A program made the translations under genes and the position numbers. The notes under the pieces were generated by a model. The model worked only from the letters and a program-made list of their open reading frames with translations. It did not search any database and was not told the origin of the DNA. Positions 57,586-64,000 of a DNA stretch of 64,000 bases are shown here, piece after piece. Position 1 is the stretch's first letter. Every line of letters starts with the position of its first letter. This DNA comes from Labilithrix sp. GTDB taxonomy: Bacteria; Myxococcota_A; Polyangia; Polyangiales; Polyangiaceae. Where the stretch lies: assembly GCA_019637175.1 (NCBI GenBank), contig JAHBWD010000004.1, positions 124,001 to 188,000 on the forward strand. The letters are read 5' to 3'.

Positions 57586-58173
57586 ATGGCGCGCGCCCGC
57601 AAGAGCTCGAGGCTCGTGAGCCGCAAGGCGGAGATTGCCGTGCGACAAGGGCGCTTGCGGCTCGCGCTCGTCGCCGACACGCACGGCGCGCCGCACGAGA
57701 AGACGGCGGAGCGGCTCCGCGCGCTCGCGCCCACCGCGATCCTCCACGCGGGCGACATCGGGGCGCTGACCGTGCTCGACGATCTCGCGCGCATCGCGCC
57801 GACGCACGCGGTGCGCGGCAACATCGACGGGACCGACGACGGTCTGCCGGACGAGATGACGATCGACGTGAAGGACGAGGCGACGGGCGAGACGCTCTTC
57901 ACGATCTTCCTCGTTCACATCGCGGTGTACGGGCCGAAGCTCCGCGCGGAGATCGCGCGTCGCGCGCAGGTCGCCGGTGCGCAGATCGTCGTGTGCGGGC
58001 ACTCTCACGTCCCGTTCATCGGCCACGATCGAGGGATCACCGTCATGAACCCGGGCTCGATCGGACCGAAGCGCTTCGCGCTGCCGATCGTCTTCGGCGT
58101 GATGGAGCTCCGCGACGGCAAGCTCGCGCTCGAGCACGTCGACGTCGAGACGGGCGCGCGCTGGCTTCCGTGA
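57586..58173 (+). CDS. YfcE/MJ0936-family metallophosphoesterase
   Basis: 195 residues from ATG 57586 (a GTG six bases earlier is possible). Metal motifs of the calcineurin-like family are in order: VADTHGAP (Asp-x-His), [18 protein letters not shown] and CGHSHVPF. The small size fits the single-domain phosphodiesterase group. It likely hydrolyses phosphodiesters in the cytoplasm; the natural substrate is unknown. Convergent with the ABC permease gene. Confidence 0.93.
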   Translation: MARARKSSRLVSRKAEIAVRQGRLRLALVADTHGAPHEKTAERLRALAPTAILHAGDIGALTVLDDLARIAPTHAVRGNIDGTDDGLPDEMTIDVKDEATGETLFTIFLVHIAVYGPKLRAEIARRAQVAGAQIVVCGHSHVPFIGHDRGITVMNPGSIGPKRFALPIVFGVMELRDGKLALEHVDVETGARWLP

Positions 58174-58179
58174 ATCCGT

Positions 58180-58863
58180 TCAGGCGCGTCGCGTGAGGAG
58201 CAGCGCGAGAGCCACGTACGCCGCGCAGATCACGGCCAAGAACACCGAGCTCGTTCGCTGGGAGAGATCGGCCGCGAGGCTGCCGCCGAGGAGGCTCGTC
58301 ACGTGCCCGCGAGGAACGAAGACGGAGCCGACGCCGGCGCCCGCGCCGACGATCCAGTCGAAGGCGAGGAACACGCCGCGCATCGCGCCCTTGCCGATCG
58401 CCGAGCCCGCGGAGAAATACGCGGCGTAGGCGGCGCCGCCGAGCGCGCCGATCCAGATCGACGTCGGCAGATCGCGAGAGAGCGGCGGATCCTGAGCGCC
58501 GTGGGCGAGGACGCAGACGAGGCCGGCGAGGAGGCTGCACACGAGCGCCGCGCTCGCGAGCGCGACGAGGATCGTCGCCAAGGCGGCCGGCCGCGGCGCC
58601 GCGCCGAGCGCGACGACGCCTCGAATGCCGCGGCGGAGGCCGGCGCCGCCGAGCGCCGAACCGACGATGCCGTAGGCGACGAGCGGGAGCACCACGACGC
58701 CGAACGCGCCGCGCATCACGTGATCGGCGCCGGTCGTCGATCCCTGCGACTTGACGACGACGGCGCTCGCGATTGCGATCACCGTCCACACGAAGACGGA
58801 GAGCCACGCGCGCGGCGTGCGGATCAGGCGAAGCGCGGGGACGCGCGCGAGCGTGAGGGTCAT
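58180..58863 (-). CDS. ABC-type membrane permease (second of two)
   Basis: 227 residues from ATG 58863, overlapping the ATPase stop (ATGA). Six or so membrane segments span the protein (WLSVFVWTVIAIASAVVV, GVVVLPLVAYGIVGSALGG, ALATILVALASAALVCSLLA, SSVFLAVICAAYVALALLL). It lacks a recognisable EAA loop; the overall look is ABC-2-like export permease. It is the distal gene of a three-gene operon with the degenerate ATPase and a larger permease. Confidence 0.8.
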   Translation of the reverse strand: MTLTLARVPALRLIRTPRAWLSVFVWTVIAIASAVVVKSQGSTTGADHVMRGAFGVVVLPLVAYGIVGSALGGAGLRRGIRGVVALGAAPRPAALATILVALASAALVCSLLAGLVCVLAHGAQDPPLSRDLPTSIWIGALGGAAYAAYFSAGSAIGKGAMRGVFLAFDWIVGAGAGVGSVFVPRGHVTSLLGGSLAADLSQRTSSVFLAVICAAYVALALLLTRRA

Positions 58864-59888
58864 GTCGAGCCCTCGGGCGGCGCGGCCTCCGGCGGCGGAG
58901 GTGCAGGTGGCGCAGGCGGCGCAGGCGGCGCGACCGACGGAAGCGTGGGCGCGCGAGGCGACGCGAGCGCGGCGCGGATCGCGTCGAGCGGCATCACCGC
59001 CGACTCGATCGCGTCGACGCTCGTGCGCGTGCGCGCCGCCGAAGCGGAGACGGCGCGCGCGAGCGCGAGCAGATCGGGCCCGCTGACGATCACCGCGACG
59101 AGCGCCCTGTCGTCGGCGGTCTTCGGGGGCGCGAAGCTCGCGGTCTCGACCGCGGTGATCGCCTGCTCGGCGGCGAGCGCCGCGACGAACGGCGCGGCGG
59201 GCGCCGCGACGATCGCGCGGAGCTTCGCGCCGCCCGGCCCGACGTGCGCGAGCGCGGCCGGCAGGTGATTGAACACGCCCTGCGTGATCACGCCGAGCTG
59301 ATCGGCGAGGCGCGTCGCGTCGCGCACCGAAGCCGTCGTGACGACGATCGACGCGCCCGCCGCGGCGCGCGCGCGGATCGCCTCGACGACGCGCGTGGGC
59401 GCCGAAGGATCGAGGCCCGCGAGCGGCTCTTCGAGGAGCAGGATCGACGCGCGCGAGCTCAGCGCGAGCGCGAGCGCGATCGCGCGCGCCTCGCCGCGCG
59501 AGAGCGAGCGCACACGACGCGACGCGAGCGCCTCGACGCCGATCGGAGCGAGCCGAGACGCCGCCGTGGAAGGCTCCTCGCCGCGGATGCGCGCCGCGAG
59601 ATCGCAGACTTCGTCGACGCGCAGGCCGTCGGGGAGCACGACGTCGAACGGGACGTGCGCGATCGCTGCGCGCGACGCCGCGGGCTCTTTGCCGTCGACG
59701 CGGACGGTGCCGGATCGCGGCGCCACGGTCCCGGCGATCAGGCCGAGGAGCGCCGCCGCGCCGTCGGCGGGCGTCCCGAGGATCGCGAGCACGCCGGTAT
59801 CCCACGTGAAGCCGACGTTGCGCACGTACGGCGTCACGCGCCCGCGCTCGCTGTCGCCTCGCGCCGTCACCGCTTGGAGCTCGATCAT
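58860..59888 (-). CDS. ABC ATPase homologue lacking catalytic residues
   Basis: 342 residues from ATG 59888. The ABC fold is clear: signature LSRGE (129-133) and Walker B ILLLEEP (149-155). But the Walker A loop reads GTPADGAA (38-45) in place of GxxxxGK[S/T], so both the P-loop lysine and Ser/Thr are missing. The Q-loop position lacks Gln (HVPFDVVLPDG) and the switch region VVTTASVRDATRLAD has no His. Residues 230-342 are an Ala/Pro-rich extension. It should not hydrolyse ATP. Overlaps a permease gene at each end. Confidence 0.88.
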   Translation of the reverse strand: MIELQAVTARGDSERGRVTPYVRNVGFTWDTGVLAILGTPADGAAALLGLIAGTVAPRSGTVRVDGKEPAASRAAIAHVPFDVVLPDGLRVDEVCDLAARIRGEEPSTAASRLAPIGVEALASRRVRSLSRGEARAIALALALSSRASILLLEEPLAGLDPSAPTRVVEAIRARAAAGASIVVTTASVRDATRLADQLGVITQGVFNHLPAALAHVGPGGAKLRAIVAAPAAPFVAALAAEQAITAVETASFAPPKTADDRALVAVIVSGPDLLALARAVSASAARTRTSVDAIESAVMPLDAIRAALASPRAPTLPSVAPPAPPAPPAPPPPEAAPPEGST

Positions 59889-60703
59889 CCGTCCGCCTCC
59901 CCGCGCTCGAGGAGCACGGCGTCGCGGCGCACGAGGAACACCGCGATGAAGACGAAGAGCGCCAGCGCGAGCGCCGCGCGGAGCGCGCGCGCGGCGTCGG
60001 CGGTGCCCGGCGAGAGCGCGGTGCGGAGCGCCGAGAGCGCCGACGGGATCGAGAGCACGTCGGTCACGCCCTCGGGGATCGCCGAGCCCATCATCGCGAC
60101 GACCATCTCGGGGAAGACGACGACGACGAGGAGGAACATGTAGCCGCCGAGCCGCGATCGCGCGCCGAGCGCGGCGAAGGCGACGGGCGAGACCACCAAC
60201 GCGAACGCGACGGCGAAGGCGACGCCGGCGCCGGTCGACTGGAGGATCTTCGCGACCGAAGAGAGGCGTGCGCTCGCCGCGACGCCGACGAGCCCGGTGA
60301 AGAGCGTCCCGCCGCCGACGAGGATCGCGATGAGCAGCGCGAGGCCGCCGACGCGCGCGAGCAGATATCCGCGCAGCGACGTCGTCCGCGCGACGAGCAG
60401 ATCGCGAATGCCCTCGGTGCGATCGCGCCGGAGCGCGTGCGCGGCCGACGCGAACGCGAGGAGGAATCCCCCGCCCCACGCGAGCGCCGAGGACGCGACG
60501 ATCGGCACGTTGTGCACCGGCGACGACGCGCTGCGCACGGCGAGCGAGATCGCGAGGATCGAGAGCGCGAGGGTCGTGAAGATGCAGATCGCGATCGACA
60601 GGGCCGGGAGGATCCCGCGACGCGCCAGCGTCAGCCCCAGCGCGAAGAGCGGCCAGATCGCGCGGCGCGCCGGCCGAGAACGAGGCTCACGAGACGCGTC
60701 CAC
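59885..60703 (-). CDS. ABC-type membrane permease (first of two)
   Basis: 272 residues from GTG 60703, chosen because GAGG precedes it and an earlier ATG (60766) would overlap the divergent gene's start. Six or seven membrane segments, e.g. ILPALSIAICIFTTLALSIL, IVASSALAWGGGFLLAFASA, LVVVVFPEMVVAMMGSAIP. Resembles export-type ABC permeases. First gene of the operon; its stop overlaps the start of the degenerate ATPase. Confidence 0.82.
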   Translation of the reverse strand: MDASREPRSRPARRAIWPLFALGLTLARRGILPALSIAICIFTTLALSILAISLAVRSASSPVHNVPIVASSALAWGGGFLLAFASAAHALRRDRTEGIRDLLVARTTSLRGYLLARVGGLALLIAILVGGGTLFTGLVGVAASARLSSVAKILQSTGAGVAFAVAFALVVSPVAFAALGARSRLGGYMFLLVVVVFPEMVVAMMGSAIPEGVTDVLSIPSALSALRTALSPGTADAARALRAALALALFVFIAVFLVRRDAVLLERGEADG

Positions 60704-60764
60704 CGCCTCGAAAAGACCACAGGTTCGTCGGTTCCGCCAGCCGATGCTAAGGTGCGCGGCCTTC

Positions 60765-63104
60765 ATGTCCCTCACCGGCGCCCCGCCCCCCGTGCCTGCC
60801 GAGAGGCCGCGCCTCACGTGGGCGCGCGGGGCACTGCTGGTCTTGCCGCTCGTGTACGTGGCGGGAACCGCGGTGAGCGCGGGCGAGGCGTCACCGCGCG
60901 CGTGGCTCGCGATCGCGGTCGGCATCGCCGTCGCGCTCGCGGGCGCGTTCACGCACGTGCGCGTGTGGACGTCGAGCGCGCTCTCGATCGCCGCGGCCAC
61001 GGTCGCGCTCTCGCAGCGATGGCCGGCCCTCGCCTTCGCGCGCGAGCTGGCGCTGCTCGGCGCCGGCGTTTCGGCCGTCCGCGCGGTCTTCGCGATCGAG
61101 AGAGACGCCGGGCTCGGCGCGCGCGCGAGCGACGCGATCGCGGCGCGGAGCGTCGAACCGAAGCTTCTCGAGCGCGCGGCGCTCGCGATCGTCGTCCTCG
61201 CGTGGGGCGCCGCCGCGGGCGTCGACTTCGTCGTCTGGATCGGCGCGTCACCCGATCTCGCGAACGTCGCCTCGATGATCGCGGCCGCCGGCGGCGCGGC
61301 TTCGCTCTTCGGCGTCGGCGCCGCCGCGCTGTTCCTCTCCGGCGTGCGCCGGCTCGAGCTCGGCGCGCCTCCTCGCGCGATCGCGTGCGCGGCGGCGGCG
61401 GGCGTCGGCCTGCTCGTCGCGATCGCGGTCGCCCTGACGACCTCCGCGCGCGCAGACGCCGCGGCGGCGATCGGCGCCGCGCTCGCCTTCCCTGCCGTCG
61501 TCCGCCTCGCGCAGACGAAGGACGGCCTCGAGCTCGCGACGCGCGGCCGCCGCGCGATGACGCTCGCCCTCTTCGGCGGCCCCGTCGCGATGCTCGCCGC
61601 CGTCGCCGCGGAAGGTCACACGGCGGGCGGCGGGCTCGTCGCGCTCTTCGTCGCGCTCGCGACGCTCGCGATCGGGTCCGTCGCGGCGAAGCTCGAGGAG
61701 CCGCTCCTCCCGATGAAAGGTCGCCTCCTCGACTCGCTCGCCGAGGCGACGCGCGCCGCGCACGATAGGGAGGCGCGCGCCGCGATCGCGAACGCGCTCG
61801 CGCACCTCCGCGACGCCGCCGGGCAGGGCGCGCCTTCGCCGGAGCTGTGGATGCTGCATCCTACACGCATTTGCACGATCGACGCGGCGGGCTACCTGAA
61901 CGAGCGCCCGGCCGAGCTGCCCGCCGCGATCCTCGACGTCGCCGCGGGCGAGCCCGAGGGCACCGTGCGCCTCGACGTCCTCCAGGCGCTGGAGGTGAGG
62001 CGCCCCGATCTCCGTCCGCTCCAGCGCTGGCTCGAGGATCGCGGCGCGCTCTTCGCGACGCTCGTCGCCGAGGGAGAGGAGCCCGACGGGCTCGTGATCG
62101 TCCCCGCGGGCGCTCGCGTCGAGCCGCTAACGATCGACGAGGTCCGCGCCGCCAAGCGCTTCGCCGACGCGTTCGTCGCCGTCTGCCAGGCGCGGAGCGC
62201 GCGCGAACGACACCTCGAACGCGAGCGCGAGCTCCGCGATCGGATCGACGCGCTCGACGACGAGCTCGAGCGCGCTGCCCACGCGACCTCGCTCGACGGC
62301 TCGCGCAACGTCCTCGCATCGGCGCGCCTCGCGCGCCCGGCGACGGTCGGCATCTACGCCGCGGCCTCGCGGATGGCGTACGAGGCCCTCGAGCGATCGG
62401 TCGCGCGCGGCGCGCCGGTCGCGATCGTGGCGCGCGCGGGCGTCGACCCGGTGCCTTACGTCGCCCGGGCGCACCTCGGCGGGCCGCGGCGCGAAGCGCC
62501 GCTCGTCATCGTCGACGGGACGTCGTCGCGCGAGCACGACGTCGAGCGATGGAAGCACGAGCACACCTCGCCGATCGCGCTCGCCGATCGCGGCTTGCTC
62601 GTCCTCGTCGACGGCGCGGCGCTCCCTCGCGACGTGCAGGTGCTCATCGCTCGCGCCTTGTCGGAGCGGCGCCCGCCGTGGGAGCGCGCCACGCCGCTCG
62701 ACGTCGCCGTCGCGCTCACGGCCACCGCCGATCCCGACGCGCTCGCCGAGCAGGGGCGCCTGACGCCCGAGCTCCACGCGCGCTTCGAGGAGGCACGACC
62801 GATCGAGCTGCCTGGCCTGCGCGATCGCGCCGAAGATCTCTTCTCGATCGTCGCCGATCGCCTCGCGCGCGAAGGGCTCCGCGTCTCGGGCAAGCCGATC
62901 GGGATCGATCAAGCCGCGTTCGCCCACCTCGTCGAGCATCCCTTCGAGAGCGAAGACGCCGAGCTCGCCTCGATCGTGTCCCGCCTCGCGGCGCGCGTGA
63001 CCTCCGAGGGGCGCGACGTCGTGCGCGCGGCCGACGTCGTCCGCGTCCTCTCGCCCGGCGAGCAGGCCGGCGAGCCCGAGCGGAGCGCGTCGAGGCGATC
63101 GTGA
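60765..63104 (+). CDS. Polytopic membrane protein with degenerate sigma-54-activator AAA+ domain
   Basis: 779 residues from ATG 60765. Residues 20-320 hold about nine membrane segments (ALLVLPLVYVAGTAVSAG, AWLAIAVGIAVALAGAF, VALFVALATLAIGSVAAKL). A GAF-like region (about 360-480) leads by a short coiled coil to residues 525-730, which align with the AAA+ domain of NtrC-type activators. The Walker A position reads VARAGVDPV (555-563), no GAFTGA loop is present, and Walker B reads LLVLVDGA. The PGLRDRAEDL block matches the family PLRERxEDI. It probably cannot hydrolyse ATP. Two lipoprotein genes overlap behind it. Confidence 0.87.
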   Translation: MSLTGAPPPVPAERPRLTWARGALLVLPLVYVAGTAVSAGEASPRAWLAIAVGIAVALAGAFTHVRVWTSSALSIAAATVALSQRWPALAFARELALLGAGVSAVRAVFAIERDAGLGARASDAIAARSVEPKLLERAALAIVVLAWGAAAGVDFVVWIGASPDLANVASMIAAAGGAASLFGVGAAALFLSGVRRLELGAPPRAIACAAAAGVGLLVAIAVALTTSARADAAAAIGAALAFPAVVRLAQTKDGLELATRGRRAMTLALFGGPVAMLAAVAAEGHTAGGGLVALFVALATLAIGSVAAKLEEPLLPMKGRLLDSLAEATRAAHDREARAAIANALAHLRDAAGQGAPSPELWMLHPTRICTIDAAGYLNERPAELPAAILDVAAGEPEGTVRLDVLQALEVRRPDLRPLQRWLEDRGALFATLVAEGEEPDGLVIVPAGARVEPLTIDEVRAAKRFADAFVAVCQARSARERHLERERELRDRIDALDDELERAAHATSLDGSRNVLASARLARPATVGIYAAASRMAYEALERSVARGAPVAIVARAGVDPVPYVARAHLGGPRREAPLVIVDGTSSREHDVERWKHEHTSPIALADRGLLVLVDGAALPRDVQVLIARALSERRPPWERATPLDVAVALTATADPDALAEQGRLTPELHARFEEARPIELPGLRDRAEDLFSIVADRLAREGLRVSGKPIGIDQAAFAHLVEHPFESEDAELASIVSRLAARVTSEGRDVVRAADVVRVLSPGEQAGEPERSASRRS

Positions 63105-63697
63105 TCGCCCGCGCGCTCTTCGCCGTGCTCCTCGCCGCGCTCGCGGGCTGCGCCTTCATCCCTTCCACGGTCTCGCTCGACGCGCCGCGGAGCCGGCCGC
63201 GCGCCTCGGCGCCGACGGGCCCGCGCGTCCTCGTGGTCGGCCCCTTCGTCGACGCGCGCCACGAACGTGGCCGCTGCGGCATGAAGAAGAACGGCTACAA
63301 CGGCGACCTCGCCGACGTCTTCTGCGACGCGCCCCCCGCGAGCTGGATCGCAGCGCGCCTCACGGGCGATCTGCGCGCCGCGGGCCTCGACGCGGTCGAG
63401 CCTCCCGAGAGCGCGCCGATCCGGGTCGAGGGCACGCTCCTCCAGTTCTTCACCGAGCCTCGGATCGGCGGCTTCACGCTCGATCAAGAGACCGACATCC
63501 ACGTGAAGCTCAGGGTGACGTCGTCCGACGGCCTCGTCGCCGAGCGCGAGCTCTACGTGAAGGGCGTCGAGACGTCGATCGCGGCCGATGACGAGACGAT
63601 CCAAGCATCGGTCGACGACGCGTCGCGGCGCATCGCCGAGGCGATGAGCCGGGCGGTCGTCTCACTCGTCACGCACGTCCCGCGGGGGCCGCGGTGA
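63101..63697 (+). CDS. Small lipoprotein, YajG-like architecture
   Basis: 198 residues from GTG 63101, overlapping the previous stop (GTGA). Lipobox LAGC in MIARALFAVLLAALAGC. The mature part begins LVVGPFVDARHERGRCGMKK and continues with a WIAARLTGDLRAAGLDAV helix and RVEGTLLQFFTEPRIGG strands, ending in a helix. This layout resembles YajG and ABC-auxiliary lipoproteins, but family membership is uncertain. Two Cys (GRCGMKK and VFCDAP) may form a disulfide. Confidence 0.8.
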   Translation: MIARALFAVLLAALAGCAFIPSTVSLDAPRSRPRASAPTGPRVLVVGPFVDARHERGRCGMKKNGYNGDLADVFCDAPPASWIAARLTGDLRAAGLDAVEPPESAPIRVEGTLLQFFTEPRIGGFTLDQETDIHVKLRVTSSDGLVAERELYVKGVETSIAADDETIQASVDDASRRIAEAMSRAVVSLVTHVPRGPR

Positions 63698-63852
63698 TCC
63701 GCGTCGCCGCGATCGCGATCGCCGCGGCGTTCGCGCTCTGCGCGTGCGCTCGCCACGTCGTCGTCGATCCCGAAGAGGTCGCCGCGCACGACTCGCGCGG
63801 CTGGACGATCCACCGCTACCCGCGCGTGGCCGACGCCGGCGTCGATCGCTGA
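63694..63852 (+). CDS. Micro-lipoprotein (52 residues)
   Basis: A 52-residue frame from GTG 63694, overlapping the preceding stop (GTGA). The signal MIRVAAIAIAAAFALCACA has two possible lipobox cysteines (ALC, CAC); the mature peptide is about 34 residues (VVVDPEEVAAHDSRGWTIHR, then YPRVADAGVDR). Overlap, signal and short length resemble the end of an operon of entericidin-like or accessory lipoproteins. Function unknown. Confidence 0.7.
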   Translation: MIRVAAIAIAAAFALCACARHVVVDPEEVAAHDSRGWTIHRYPRVADAGVDR

Positions 63853-63859
63853 ACCACCA

Positions 63860-64000
63860 TCACCGCAAGCGCTGCGCCTTGACGAGCCGACCGTCGACGC
63901 GCACCTCGACCTCGAGCGGACCGCGCGCCTCGGCGACGGAGAAGCGCGCGACGCCTTGCTCGTCGGCTCGCTCTTCCGTCGTCGCGCCGTCTCTGCGCGC
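63860..64000 (-). CDS. C-terminal fragment of an unidentified protein
   Basis: The minus frame is open from the right edge to a TGA at 63862-63860, giving the last 46 residues of a protein (EQGVARFSVAEARGPLEVEV, then RVDGRLVKAQRLR). It looks like the last strands of a beta-sandwich. The rest lies outside the window. Confidence 0.5.
   Translation of the reverse strand, partial: ARRDGATTEERADEQGVARFSVAEARGPLEVEVRVDGRLVKAQRLR

Noticed and set aside
57509-57619. Small Lys/Arg-rich frame beginning MAAKKKKTRR between the ThiS-like and phosphoesterase genes
   Set aside because: Composition resembles a ribosomal-type tail, but there is no ribosome site and it overlaps the phosphoesterase start in another frame; probably chance.
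60704-60766. ATG at 60766 as start of the first ABC permease
   Set aside because: It would overlap the start codon of the divergent membrane-protein gene; GTG 60703 has a better ribosome site and still includes all membrane segments.
1-64000. CRISPR array, insertion sequence, integrase or attachment site
   Set aside because: No spaced direct repeats, transposase motifs, terminal inverted repeats or tRNA-linked repeats were seen; hexamer and Ala/Glu/Lys repeats lie inside genes.

Overview
The window is high-GC, densely coding DNA from a large-genome Gram-negative predator-type bacterium, most likely a myxobacterium (Myxococcota, probably Polyangiales). This is inferred from content rather than from a marker gene: a myxobacterial-style chemosensory operon with a HEAT-repeat protein, a bactofilin, a PEGA-tailed Ser/Thr kinase beside an FHA/sigma-54 activator, a double-FHA membrane protein, and about 15 predicted lipoproteins, many with Asp/Gly/Ala-rich linkers. 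No rRNA, tRNA, CRISPR array, transposase or phage gene was seen, so this looks like ordinary chromosome.

Layout. 1-2305 (minus): N-terminal part of a PmbA/TldE protease subunit, then an ECF sigma factor with a downstream cytochrome c lipoprotein. 2354-10235 (minus): chemosensory operon in transcription order cheY-cheA-cheW-cheW-HEAT-cheR-cheB, most junctions overlapping and no receptor gene in sight. 10321-23372: mixed housekeeping and envelope genes (CinA-like protein, YqiA-like hydrolase, PDZ lipoprotein, double-FHA membrane protein, hemerythrin, bactofilin, a TolA-like Ala/Glu/Lys repeat protein, B12-binding radical SAM protein, mannose-6-phosphate isomerase, PrsW protease, prepilin peptidase).

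23410-43909 is a secreted-protein region: a heme-motif lipoprotein with a Cys-rich tail, an unidentified lipoprotein, a TM2 protein, then a minus-strand run encoding a papain-fold lipoprotein, a glucose/sorbosone-dehydrogenase-diheme cytochrome fusion, a thioredoxin-like lipoprotein and one more lipoprotein, ending at a perfect 12-bp hairpin. An ALDH7-type aldehyde dehydrogenase is divergent from a lipoprotein with a full-length, catalytically intact protein-arginine deiminase (PAD) domain; the PAD gene overlaps a gene for an exported HEAT-repeat protein. Next come an outer-membrane protein, an OmpP1/FadL barrel, a triple-repeat Cys-rich lipoprotein and a divergent TetR regulator.

43922-64000: a 1452-residue metzincin-type lipoprotein with a DUF2279-like partner, an InlB-like-repeat lipoprotein, a parallel beta-helix lipoprotein, a TPR protein, the Ser/Thr kinase and FHA-sigma-54 activator, a BNR-propeller protein paired with a ThiS/MoaD-like protein, and a YfcE-like phosphoesterase. 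The last 6 kb holds an ABC-type operon whose ATPase has lost its P-loop lysine, divergent from a polytopic membrane protein with a similarly degenerate sigma-54-activator AAA+ domain and two small lipoproteins overlapping behind it.

The two most unusual items are the surface-predicted PAD/HEAT pair (35271-38050) and the pseudo-ATPase locus (58180-63852). Functions are from reading translated sequence by eye; no database search was possible.
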